DNA of 64,000 nt. Source: Pseudomonas panipatensis. GTDB taxonomy: Bacteria; Pseudomonadota; Gammaproteobacteria; Pseudomonadales; Pseudomonadaceae. Positions 35,059-43,453 of the stretch are shown here, piece by piece (the stretch's first letter is position 1; the number at the start of each line of letters is the position of its first letter). The position numbers and the translations under genes were made by a program. Location of the stretch: the NCBI RefSeq assembly GCF_900099785.1, contig NZ_FNDS01000003.1, positions 62,001 through 126,000 of the forward strand, in the 5' to 3' direction. The notes beneath the pieces were generated by a model that saw nothing but the letters and a program-made list of their open reading frames with translations, was not told the DNA's origin and ran no database searches.

Positions 35059-35676
35059 GTGGAAATCGCCTGTCTCGACCTGGAAGGGGTACTGGTCCCG
35101 GAAATCTGGATCGCCTTCGCTGAAAAAACCGGTATCGAAGCGCTCAAGGCGACTACCCGCGATATCCCCGATTACGACGTGCTGATGAAGCAGCGGCTGC
35201 GCATTCTCGATGAGCACGGGCTGAAGCTCGGCGACATCCAGGAAGTGATCGCCACCCTCAAGCCGCTGGAGGGCGCGGTGGAGTTCGTCGACTGGCTGCG
35301 CGAGCGCTTCCAGGTGGTGATTCTCTCCGACACCTTCTACGAGTTCTCCCAGCCGCTGATGCGCCAACTGGGCTTCCCGACGCTGCTGTGCCACAAGCTG
35401 ATCACCGACGAGACCGATCGCGTCGTCAGTTACCAACTGCGCCAGAAGGATCCGAAGCGCCAGTCGGTCATCGCCCTGAAGAGCCTCTACTACCGCGTCA
35501 TCGCAGCCGGCGATTCCTACAACGACACCACCATGCTCGCCGAAGCCCATGCCGGCATCCTCTTCCATGCGCCGGAAAACGTGATTCGCGAGTTCCCGCA
35601 GTTCCCCGCCGTACACACCTACGAGGACCTCAAGCGCGAGTTCCTCAAGGCGTCCAGCCGTCAGCTCAGCCTCTGA
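35059..35676 (+). CDS. thrH: ThrH, phosphoserine/homoserine phosphotransferase (HAD family)
   Basis: 205-residue HAD-superfamily enzyme, identical in length to the PAO1 ThrH I recall and very similar in sequence. CLDLEGVLVPEIW carries the nucleophile Asp, VVILSDTFYEF the Ser/Thr motif and RVIAAGDSYNDTTML the acidic metal motif. It dephosphorylates phosphoserine and can transfer phosphate to homoserine. GTG at 35059 is the start by comparison, with GGGGA upstream; longer in-frame sequence is not conserved. An intrinsic terminator follows. Confidence 0.94.
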   Translation: MEIACLDLEGVLVPEIWIAFAEKTGIEALKATTRDIPDYDVLMKQRLRILDEHGLKLGDIQEVIATLKPLEGAVEFVDWLRERFQVVILSDTFYEFSQPLMRQLGFPTLLCHKLITDETDRVVSYQLRQKDPKRQSVIALKSLYYRVIAAGDSYNDTTMLAEAHAGILFHAPENVIREFPQFPAVHTYEDLKREFLKASSRQLSL

Positions 35677-35690
35677 GTCGCCGCTGAACG

Positions 35691-35720
35691 GAAAAGGCCC
35701 GCATCGAGCGGGCCTTTTTC
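35691..35720. terminator. Intrinsic bidirectional terminator after thrH
   Basis: GAAAAGGCCCGC-ATCGA-GCGGGCCTTTTTC, a 12-bp stem with A and U runs, between convergent thrH and pabB. Confidence 0.9.
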
Positions 35721-35745
35721 ATTCTCACGGACAGACTCGGCGCCT

Positions 35746-37095
35746 TCAGTCGCCAAGCCGTTCCAGGGTGCGCAGCAGAACGTCGACCTTGGTCAACGAC
35801 TCTTCGTACTCTGCCTGCCAGTCGGAGTCGGCGACGATGCCGCCGCCGCCCCAGCAACTCACCTGGCCATCCTTCACCAGCAGGGTGCGGATGGTGATGG
35901 AGCTGTCCAGCTCGCCGCGCACGTCCAGGTAAAACAGGCTGCCGCAGTAGATGCTGCGCCGGGTCGGTTCCAGTTCATCGATGATCTGCATGGCGCGGAT
36001 CTTGGGCGCGCCCGTGATCGAGCCGCCGGGGAAGCTGCCCAGCAGCAGGTCGAAGGCGTCCTTGTCCGGCGCCAGTTCGCCTGTGACGCTGCTCACCAGG
36101 TGGTGCACGTTGGGGTAGCTCTCCAGGGCGAACAGCTCCGGTACGCGCACCGAGCCGGGGCGACAGCTACGTCCGAGATCGTTGCGCAGCAGGTCGACGA
36201 TCATCAGGTTTTCCGCTCTGTCCTTGGCGCTGGCCAGTAGCTCGCGGGCGTTGGCCTCGTCTTCCTGCGGGTTTCGCCCGCGCGGGCGCGTGCCCTTGAT
36301 CGGGCGGGTTTCCACCTGCCGCCGGTGCATCTGGATGAAGCGCTCCGGTGACAGGCTGAGAATGGCGCCCTGCGGCAGGTTCAGGTAGCCGGAGAAAGGT
36401 GTCGGGCAGGCTCGGCGCAGGGCCTGGTAGGCCAGCCAGGGGGAGCCGCTGCAGGGGGCGCGAAAGCGCTGGGTGAAGTTCACCTGGTAGCAGTCGCCGG
36501 CGCGGATGTAGCCCTGCACGCGCTGCAGCGCCTGGCGGTATTGCTCCTTGCTGAGATCCGGCTGGAACCCCTGGTGCAGACGGAAGGGGGGCAGCGCGGG
36601 TGCCTGCGGCTCGCCATCGAACAGCGCGCAGAGGCGCAGGCGTTCGGCCTCCGCCAGTGCCGGGTGAAATACCAGTTGGCTGGTACGCCGCTGGTGGTCG
36701 CTGATCAATGCCCAGGCGTAGAGACCGACACGCGCTTCGGGAAGACCGAGGTCATCGTCACTCTGCTGCGGCAGTTGCTCGATGCGCCGCCCGAAATCGT
36801 AGCTCAGGTAGCCGATCATCCCGCCGACGAATGGCAGGTCTGGCGTCTCCGTCGTGTCGACCGCGCCGAGGCTCTGCAACGCACTGCGCAGGCGGGCGAA
36901 GAAATCCTTGGCCGATTCGTCGGCATCCGGTGCCAGTTCTGCCAATGGCCAGGCACTCATAAGGTCATAGCGTCCACGGCTGGCAAATGGCCTGCCGGCG
37001 TCCAGCAGGACTGCGCCAGGGGCCGCGCTGATGCTGGCGAAGCGTGCGCCGGGATCTTCTCGATAAGGCAGTGGGTGTACTTGATAGCGAGGCAT
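35746..37095 (-). CDS. pabB: Aminodeoxychorismate synthase component I (PabB)
   Basis: 449-residue chorismate-utilising enzyme. RPIKGTRPRG carries the Lys of the PIKGT motif that separates PabB from anthranilate synthase (PIAGT). The other conserved parts are LVSSVTGELAPDKDAFDLL, FPGGSITGAPKIRAMQIIDELEP and the C-terminal WGGGGIVADSDWQAEYEE. With PabA it makes 4-amino-4-deoxychorismate for folate. No component II domain is fused. It is divergent from the first LuxR-type regulator gene, with 163 bases between them. Confidence 0.95.
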   Translation of the reverse strand: MPRYQVHPLPYREDPGARFASISAAPGAVLLDAGRPFASRGRYDLMSAWPLAELAPDADESAKDFFARLRSALQSLGAVDTTETPDLPFVGGMIGYLSYDFGRRIEQLPQQSDDDLGLPEARVGLYAWALISDHQRRTSQLVFHPALAEAERLRLCALFDGEPQAPALPPFRLHQGFQPDLSKEQYRQALQRVQGYIRAGDCYQVNFTQRFRAPCSGSPWLAYQALRRACPTPFSGYLNLPQGAILSLSPERFIQMHRRQVETRPIKGTRPRGRNPQEDEANARELLASAKDRAENLMIVDLLRNDLGRSCRPGSVRVPELFALESYPNVHHLVSSVTGELAPDKDAFDLLLGSFPGGSITGAPKIRAMQIIDELEPTRRSIYCGSLFYLDVRGELDSSITIRTLLVKDGQVSCWGGGGIVADSDWQAEYEESLTKVDVLLRTLERLGD

Positions 37096-37258
37096 AGGTG
37101 GGGCTCAGGAACCCGGGGCTGGGCTTACGGCGTGTCTGAAAAGTCGATGCTAGAGCGATTTCGTCAGTTTACGCAGGAAAAGCATTCTGATAAGACTTGG
37201 ATTATCCCGCGGAAGCCATGCTCCGTACCACAACGATAATGAAATAGGGATATAGGCC

Positions 37259-39970
37259 GTGGACGTAGTGTTCCCAACCGCAGCCGGCAGCGTTCTGCGT
37301 CATCGCTCGACTCCTCCTCGAATGCCTGCCGATCATCTGCTCCGCCCCAGGGTCCAGTCCGCACTGGACCGATCTGCGCATTACCGCGTTCTCCTCTTCT
37401 CCGCGCCCGCCGGTTTCGGCAAGACTGGCGCGCTGGCCGCGCTGGCCGTTCAGCGCGAGCAGCAGGGCCATGCGGTGGTGTGGATATCCCTGGACTCCGC
37501 CGACGACGACCCCGGCCGCTTCTGCGCCAAACTGAGCGACGCCCTCGGCGCGGCGCTGCCTGGCGCGGGCGAGGATGCCGCCAGTTACTTGCAGAACACC
37601 TTGCGGGTGCCTGCCGTGGCGGTCATGGAAAGCTTGCTGATGGACCTGGCGCAGAGCGAGCGCCCGGTTCTACTGGTGCTGGACGATCTCGAGCGGATCA
37701 GCGACGCGGAGATCCACAGCGGGCTGAACCGTATGGTGCAGTACGCGCCACCGGGCCTGACCCTGGCCATCGGCAGCCGTTCCTCACCACCGCTCAACCT
37801 TGCCACCTGGCGCGCCAAGGGCCTGCTCCTGGAGGTCGGCCTGGAGGAACTGCGCCTGAGCGAGGAGCAGACCCGCGAGTACCTCAAGCGCGATGGCGTC
37901 GAACTCAGCGATGCCTGCCTGCAGGCACTGCATGCACAGACCGAGGGCTGGGTGCTCGGCGTGCAACTGCTGAGCCTGTGGCTGCGCCAGCAGCCCGGCG
38001 GGGTCCCGCAGGATCTGCAAGCCTTGCGCGGCGACCAGACGGCGGTGGGCGATTATCTGTTGCGCGCGGTGTTCCAGCGTCTGCCGCAGGATATCCGCGA
38101 CACCCTGCTGTCACTCAGCGTCGCCAGCCGTCTGAATGGCGACTTGGCCAGTGCCCTGACCGGGCGCCAGGATGGCCAGGCGCTGCTGGCGCATCTGGAC
38201 AGCCTGCAATTGTTCATCCTGCCGCTGGACCGCGAGCGCCAGTGGTATCGCTTTCACCAACTGTTCGCCGATTTCCTCCGGGCTCATTTGCGCGAACTCG
38301 ACCCGGAGCGCTTCAAGCAACTGCACTTCAACGCCAGCCTGTGGTTCACCAATCACCATATGCCGACCCTGGCGATCGAGCATGCCTGCCTCGCCGAAGA
38401 CCCGGAAATGCTCGCCGCGCTGGTCGATGGCTATGGCCTGGAGCTGATCAACCGTGGCCAGCTGTACCTGATCGCGCGCTGGCGCCGCCAGGTGCCCGAC
38501 GAGATCGCCGAGCGTTATCCGATCCTGGTGCTGAGCGACGTCTGGGCTCGCGCCACCGAGCTGAGCCTGGCCGACGCCAACCGCCTGCTCGACGGGTTGC
38601 TGGCACGCTGGAGTGAGGGCAAACCCCAGGGCGCGATGGGCGATCAGTACCTCTCGGCGTTGGCGGTCAAGGCGGTGCTGGCGCTGCAGAAGGACGACCT
38701 GGAACAGTGCATTGCCCTGGCCCGGCGGGTGGAAAGCCAGCTCGGGCAGAACTCCGCGTTCCTCGAATGCGCCATCCTGCTGGTCGCCGCCTTCGCCCAG
38801 GTGATGCACGGCCAGGCCGAACAGGCGCGTCGGCTGATGGGGCTGGCGCAGCAGCGCAATCATTTCCTCGATGGCCGTTACCTGCACATGCAGTTGTCCA
38901 CCATCGAAGTGATGCTGGCCCTGGAGCAAGGGCAGGTGAAGCAGGCGCAGATGCTGATCGGGCGCGTCAAGGAGCAGGCCGTGCCGCTGTTCGACCGGCG
39001 CTCCCAGGCGCTGGCGCTGCCGGCCATCAGCGAAAGCCTGACCGCCTACTACCGCATGGACCTGGACGGCCTCGAAGAGCGCCTGCGCTGGGCGCTGGGG
39101 CGCGTCGACCTGGTCAATCCGATCGACCTCTATGCCCAGGGCATGCAGTGCCTGGCGCGTATCCAGCGTTTGCAGGGGCGTGGCAAGGAAGCCCTGGCCA
39201 CCCTCGGTCTGATGCAGGCCATGGCCTCGCGCAACCACTCCTGGCGCATCTTCGCCATGGCGCTGGGCGAGGAGATCAATCTGATCCTTCAGGAGCCCGC
39301 CGCCGACCGCTGCAAGCGCGCCGAGCAGCGCCTGAATGGCATCGACTGGCAGAAGCTCGCCGCGCACTACCGCCAGGGGCCCTTCAACCCGGTGCTCTGG
39401 GTGCGCGGCCTCAGCCGCGTGCGCGTGCTTCAGGCGCGCGGCCATTTCAGCGAGGCGCTGCATGAGATAACCCAGTTGCGCGGCCTGTTGCAGCCGGGCT
39501 GGCATGGCCTGCAGCGTCTGCGCCTGGACCTGCTGGCAGCGCTCAGCTACCAGCGGCTGGGCTATCAGGAGCGCGCCAACAGCCTGCTCGGCGAGTGCCT
39601 GGTCGGCGCCGAGCGGGAAGGGGTACGCAGCCTGTTCATCGAGGAGGGCGAAGCCATCCGCCTGCTGCTCCAGCAGTTGGAATCCACGGAGCGGCAGCCG
39701 GCGCTGCAGGTCTTCATCCGCGGTCTGCTCGGCGTCTGGCCGGGGCAGGAATCGCGCAAGGCGCAGGAGGTGCTCGAGGAAGGTCTGACCGACCGCGAGC
39801 GGGAAGTGGTGTGCCTGGCGGCCCAGGGGCTCTCCAACGAGGAGATCGGCCAGCAGCTATTGCTGGCCCTGGGCACCGTCAAATGGCACCTGCACAACAT
39901 TTACGAGAAGCTCAAGGTGCGCAATCGGACCCAGGCGATTCGCCGCGCCCGCGAGCTGAGCCTGCTCTGA
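37259..39970 (+). CDS. MalT-type STAND/LuxR transcriptional regulator 1
   Basis: 903 residues: an N-terminal NTPase (Walker A SAPAGFGKT at 48-56, LLVLDDLERI for Walker B), a long helical tetratricopeptide-like sensor region, and a C-terminal LuxR HTH (LTDREREVVCLAAQGLSNEEIGQQL, then TVKWHLHNIYEKLKVRNRTQA). The GTG at 37259 is chosen because SVLRHRSTPPR after it aligns with PLLRTKLFPPR near the start of the next regulator; ATG 37322 would cut this off. It forms a tandem pair with the next gene and likely controls the downstream fil-like genes in response to an unknown ligand. Confidence 0.9.
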   Translation: MDVVFPTAAGSVLRHRSTPPRMPADHLLRPRVQSALDRSAHYRVLLFSAPAGFGKTGALAALAVQREQQGHAVVWISLDSADDDPGRFCAKLSDALGAALPGAGEDAASYLQNTLRVPAVAVMESLLMDLAQSERPVLLVLDDLERISDAEIHSGLNRMVQYAPPGLTLAIGSRSSPPLNLATWRAKGLLLEVGLEELRLSEEQTREYLKRDGVELSDACLQALHAQTEGWVLGVQLLSLWLRQQPGGVPQDLQALRGDQTAVGDYLLRAVFQRLPQDIRDTLLSLSVASRLNGDLASALTGRQDGQALLAHLDSLQLFILPLDRERQWYRFHQLFADFLRAHLRELDPERFKQLHFNASLWFTNHHMPTLAIEHACLAEDPEMLAALVDGYGLELINRGQLYLIARWRRQVPDEIAERYPILVLSDVWARATELSLADANRLLDGLLARWSEGKPQGAMGDQYLSALAVKAVLALQKDDLEQCIALARRVESQLGQNSAFLECAILLVAAFAQVMHGQAEQARRLMGLAQQRNHFLDGRYLHMQLSTIEVMLALEQGQVKQAQMLIGRVKEQAVPLFDRRSQALALPAISESLTAYYRMDLDGLEERLRWALGRVDLVNPIDLYAQGMQCLARIQRLQGRGKEALATLGLMQAMASRNHSWRIFAMALGEEINLILQEPAADRCKRAEQRLNGIDWQKLAAHYRQGPFNPVLWVRGLSRVRVLQARGHFSEALHEITQLRGLLQPGWHGLQRLRLDLLAALSYQRLGYQERANSLLGECLVGAEREGVRSLFIEEGEAIRLLLQQLESTERQPALQVFIRGLLGVWPGQESRKAQEVLEEGLTDREREVVCLAAQGLSNEEIGQQLLLALGTVKWHLHNIYEKLKVRNRTQAIRRARELSLL

Positions 39971-39972
39971 CC

Positions 39973-42693
39973 ATGACCACATTGAACGCTCCGCAGCCGC
40001 CCATGCCGCTGCTGCGAACCAAACTGTTCCCGCCACGCGCCGAAGGCGCGCCCTTGCTGCCACGGCGGGCGCTCATCGAGCGTCTGTCCGCCGCGCGCGA
40101 GCAGCGTGCGCTGATCCTCAGCGCCCCGGCGGGATTCGGTAAAAGCACGGTCCTCAGCCTGTTCCGCCGGCGCCTGCTGGAGAGCGGCGTCAAGGTCGCC
40201 TGGCTGTCCTGCGATGAGGGCGATAGCGAACCCCAGCGTCTGCTGCAGTACCTGGTGGCGAGCATCCGCAGCGTCGTCGATGGCTTTGGCGCCAATACCT
40301 CGAACCTGTTGCAGTCGGACATGAGCCTGCCGCTGGAAGGGCTGCTCGACGCCTTCCTCGCCGACCTGCGGCGAGTCGATGGGCTGCTCTACCTGTTTCT
40401 CGATGACTTCCACCAGATCCGCCATCCGGCCCTGACGCCGGCGGCGCGCTATCTGATCGAGCACCTGCCGGACAATGTCCGCCTGGTCGCCAGCACGCGC
40501 TACCGCCCGCGCTTCGTGATCGATGAGCCCGCGCTTTCGCCCTGGGCCTTCTGCCTGAACGGGGCCGACCTGCGTCTGAGCCGGGAGGAAACCGATACCT
40601 ATCTGCTCGACCTCAAGGGCCTGGAGCTTAATGCCGCCGAGCTGAGCCTGTTGTACAAGCGCACCGAAGGCTGGATAACCGCCTTGCACCTGGCGGCCCT
40701 GGCGCTGGCCCGGCACAGCGACCGTGGCGCCTTCCTGCGCGGCTTGTCCGGCACCGAGCGGGACATCGCCGATTACCTCGCCGAAGACGTCCTCGCCAGC
40801 TTGCCGGCGCCGCTGCAGCAGTTCCTCGACCAGACTTCGGTGCTCGATGAATTCTGCGCCGAACTGTGCAACGCGCTCACCGGTCGCCGCGATGGCCTCG
40901 ACATGCTGATGCGTTTGCAGAACGAGCAGTTGTTCATCATTCCGCTGGACGACCAGCGCGAGTGGTTCCGCTACCACCATCTGTTCGCCGAGTTCCTCCA
41001 GGGGCGACTGGCGCGGCGCGGCGATCCGGCGCCGTTGCTCACCGCCGCCGCGCGCTGGTGCGAAAGCCGCGACATGGCCGACCGCGCCGTGCGCTACGCG
41101 TTGCGCGCGCGTGACTATGCCTTCGCCGCCGACTTGCTGGAACGCCAGGGCGCCCGACTGATCGCCGGCAACCGCGTGTACAGCATCCTCGGCATGCTCG
41201 GCGGCATTCCGGCCGATGTCATTCGCGAGCATCCGGTGTTCCAGATCTTTTACGCCTGGCAGTTGGCCTTCGAGCAGAAGTTCGCCGAGGCCGAGGCGCT
41301 GATCGAAGAACTCAGCGCGCGTCTGTTGCTGGGGCAGGGCAAGGTGCGCAATTTCGCGCTGGCCGAGTTGTTGGCCGTGGCCCAGGTGCTCAAGGCCCTG
41401 GTGCTGCTCTACCAGGACAAACTCGAGGCCAGCCTGAAGGTGGCGCGGCAATGGCTGGCACTGGTGCCCGCCAATCAGCCGGTATTCCGTGCCAGCCTGG
41501 CCTGCATTCTCGCCGCCGCCCATGCCTTGCTCGGCAACTATGCCGAAGCGGCGGGCGCCATTGGCGTGGCCCGCGAGTGCCTGCGCATCGCCGACAGCGA
41601 GTACCTGCAAGTCGTGGCGAGCATGATCGAGGCGCTGATCTGCAAGGAGAGCGGCGAGCTGGAGCGTGGCCGGACCATCGCGGAAAGCGCGCGCAGCCGG
41701 GTCGAGCGGGTCTTCGGTCGGCGCAGCCGGGTCGGCGGTCCACTGTCCCTGGCGTATGCCGACATCCTTTACGAGCAGGACCGCCATGCCGCGATCCTGG
41801 CCGAGCTGCCGCTGGCGACCACCTGGCGTGACGTGGCCACCCCTGTGGAGTTGCTCAGCCGCGGCCAGCTGGTCATGGCCAAGGCGCGTTTCTTCGCCGG
41901 GGAAGCCGAGCAGGGCCTGGCCCAGCTAGACGAATGGCTGGCCGGTCTGCAGTCGCCGGGGTACGAGCGTGTCTATGCGCTGGCCATGAGCTGCAAGGTG
42001 CAGCTGCTGCTCTGGATGCGCCGCCCCAACGAGGCCGAGCGTGTCTGCCTGCAACTGGCGCGGCATCTGTCGGGGCTCTCCGCGGAGCGCTATGCCGATG
42101 CCCAGGCCGCCTTGGCGCTGGCCGAGGCGCGTCTGGCATTGTCCGAGCGGCACGCCGAAAAAGCCCAGCAGCGCCTGGAGGCGTGCCTGGCCGGGAATAC
42201 CTCGCCGTATCAGCGCGACCGGCGTTTACGCCTGTCCTTGTTACTTTCTGTTGCGTATTGGCAGAAAGGTAACAGCGACAAGGCGTTCACGCTCTTTGCG
42301 CCAACGCTGGAGGAAGCCTGGAACCAGGGCTATCGCCGCTTGTTCCAGGACGATGCGCTCTGGCTGCTGCCCTTCTGGGACGCCTGGCGCGCCGCCGAGC
42401 CGAAACGTGCGGCGGCCTGGCAGGGGGTCGCCGAAATGCTTCGCGAGCAGTGCTGCCGATTGTCGGTCGACCCCGAAGGTTTCGATGAAAATCAGGATGT
42501 TAGCCATCGTGAGCGGGAAATCCTGCGGCTGGTCGCCGCGGGGCTTTCGAACCGCGATATCGCTCAGGCCGTGCATCTCTCCGAAGCCACCATCAAGTGG
42601 CACCTGCACAACCTGTTCGCCAAGCTCGGCGTGCGCAGTCGCACCCAGGCAGTGTTGAAGGGCAAGACCCTCGGATTGCTCAGCGAAGCCTGA
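39973..42693 (+). CDS. MalT-type STAND/LuxR transcriptional regulator 2
   Basis: 906 residues, a paralogue of the preceding regulator. Walker A APAGFGKS is at 51-58 and YLFLDDFHQI is Walker B. A helical repeat sensor and a C-terminal HTH (VSHREREILRLVAAGLSNRDIAQAVHLSEATIKWHLHNLFAKLGVRSRTQA) follow. The ATG is 2 bases after the first regulator's stop. Such ATP-binding regulators need a small-molecule inducer, as MalT needs maltotriose. The 231-base structured leader after it ends at the fil-like operon. Whether the two proteins act on the same promoter, or as hetero-oligomers, is unknown. Confidence 0.92.
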   Translation: MTTLNAPQPPMPLLRTKLFPPRAEGAPLLPRRALIERLSAAREQRALILSAPAGFGKSTVLSLFRRRLLESGVKVAWLSCDEGDSEPQRLLQYLVASIRSVVDGFGANTSNLLQSDMSLPLEGLLDAFLADLRRVDGLLYLFLDDFHQIRHPALTPAARYLIEHLPDNVRLVASTRYRPRFVIDEPALSPWAFCLNGADLRLSREETDTYLLDLKGLELNAAELSLLYKRTEGWITALHLAALALARHSDRGAFLRGLSGTERDIADYLAEDVLASLPAPLQQFLDQTSVLDEFCAELCNALTGRRDGLDMLMRLQNEQLFIIPLDDQREWFRYHHLFAEFLQGRLARRGDPAPLLTAAARWCESRDMADRAVRYALRARDYAFAADLLERQGARLIAGNRVYSILGMLGGIPADVIREHPVFQIFYAWQLAFEQKFAEAEALIEELSARLLLGQGKVRNFALAELLAVAQVLKALVLLYQDKLEASLKVARQWLALVPANQPVFRASLACILAAAHALLGNYAEAAGAIGVARECLRIADSEYLQVVASMIEALICKESGELERGRTIAESARSRVERVFGRRSRVGGPLSLAYADILYEQDRHAAILAELPLATTWRDVATPVELLSRGQLVMAKARFFAGEAEQGLAQLDEWLAGLQSPGYERVYALAMSCKVQLLLWMRRPNEAERVCLQLARHLSGLSAERYADAQAALALAEARLALSERHAEKAQQRLEACLAGNTSPYQRDRRLRLSLLLSVAYWQKGNSDKAFTLFAPTLEEAWNQGYRRLFQDDALWLLPFWDAWRAAEPKRAAAWQGVAEMLREQCCRLSVDPEGFDENQDVSHREREILRLVAAGLSNRDIAQAVHLSEATIKWHLHNLFAKLGVRSRTQAVLKGKTLGLLSEA

Positions 42694-42766
42694 TCGCGGC
42701 GGGCGATCCGGCTCCATCCGTTGGATGGGCTGGCAGGTGGGGGGAGTCCCAGTAGCTTGAAAAACA

Positions 42767-42851
42767 GGAAGCGAAGCCTGGTGCTTCCCGAATCCACGCC
42801 CGTGGCACCCAGGGAAGCAACCACGGGCCTGGAGGGCCGGCCTGGCCGGCC
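42767..42851 (+). promoter_or_regulatory. Structured leader with competing stems and possible pseudoknot
   Basis: Four perfect pairings overlap. GGAAGC (42767-42772) pairs with GCTTCC (42783-42788). TGCTTCCC (42782-42789) pairs with GGGAAGCA (42812-42819). CCACG (42794-42798) pairs with CGTGG (42801-42805). GCCCGTGG (42798-42805) pairs with CCACGGGC (42821-42828). The second and fourth stems interlock as an H-type pseudoknot, while the first and third compete with them. GGCCGGCC-T-GGCCGGCC follows at 42835-42851. This is a riboswitch-like arrangement 74 bases before the FilA-like ATG, but no known class is recognised. Confidence 0.5.
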
Positions 42852-42924
42852 AAGCTGCAGCGGAGCAGGACGCTCCCCGCAGTGCCTTGGGGCATTCCCA
42901 CCTGAACACTGGAGAGAAACAACA

Positions 42925-43377
42925 ATGAAAAAAATCAAGCAACTGGTTCTTGCAAGCGCTGTTCTGGCCGCTCCTTTCCTGGCTCATGCCGATCTGAAAT
43001 CCATGGACGACAGCGCACTGGCTGGCGTGACCGGTCAGGACGGGATCAGCATCGCCGGTACCTTCACCGCTTCCATCGGCTCCGTGACTTACACCGACGG
43101 CGACACCAACGGTGGCTCCCTGGTCCTGGGGAACATCACCCTGCCGAGCCTGACCATCGACGAAAACAACCCGCTGAAGGTCGATGTGGTCGGCAGCTCC
43201 ACCCTCACGGGCAGCGATGGCAAGCCGGTCCAGCAACTGCAACTGACCCTGCCGTCGATCACCGGCAGCGTCGGCGTCGGTTCCATCAAGGTCGGCAGCA
43301 ACGGCGCCAGCATCGGTTCTCTGGCGATCAACGACCTGAACCTGGCCGGCTCCACCATCAAGGTCTGGGGGCACTGA
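42925..43377 (+). CDS. FilA-like small exported protein (DUF6160-type)
   Basis: 150 residues. A signal peptide (MKKIKQLVLASAVLAAPFLAHA) is followed by the family's N-terminal signature LKSMDDSALAGVTGQDGISI, then a beta-rich, Gly/Ser/Thr-rich region (IGSVTYTDGDTNGGSLVLGN, ITGSVGVGSIKVGSNGASIGSL). The same start motif occurs in exported FilA-type and DUF6160 proteins of gamma-proteobacteria, including a putative pilus-like system of Acinetobacter. AGAGAA precedes the ATG. It is probably a secreted or surface structural protein and the first gene of the cluster. Confidence 0.8.
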   Translation: MKKIKQLVLASAVLAAPFLAHADLKSMDDSALAGVTGQDGISIAGTFTASIGSVTYTDGDTNGGSLVLGNITLPSLTIDENNPLKVDVVGSSTLTGSDGKPVQQLQLTLPSITGSVGVGSIKVGSNGASIGSLAINDLNLAGSTIKVWGH

Positions 43378-43404
43378 TCCCCGGCGTTTCGCCGTACCCG
43401 ACTT

Positions 43405-43422
43405 CGCCGGCGCGCGCCGGCG
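43405..43422 (+). promoter_or_regulatory. GC palindrome between filA- and filB-like genes
   Basis: CGCCGGCG-CG-CGCCGGCG, a perfect palindrome in the 76-base spacer. It may stabilise the filA-like transcript or attenuate the rest of the operon. Confidence 0.45.
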
Positions 43423-43453
43423 AGGTCTTCCGCGTATTCGAGGAGTGGGGTGG

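Noticed and set aside
37322-37324. ATG as the start of the first MalT-like regulator
   Set aside because: It would remove a segment (LRHRSTPPR) that aligns with the conserved N-terminus of the paralogue, and is preceded by an anti-Shine-Dalgarno stretch.
39901-41787. A 628-codon minus-strand open frame inside the second MalT-like regulator
   Set aside because: Antisense to a gene with intact Walker motifs and LuxR HTH; no motif in the translated product.
42727-42749. TGGCAG-like sequence as a sigma-54 promoter before the FilA-like gene
   Set aside because: The -12 GC element is absent at the required spacing.
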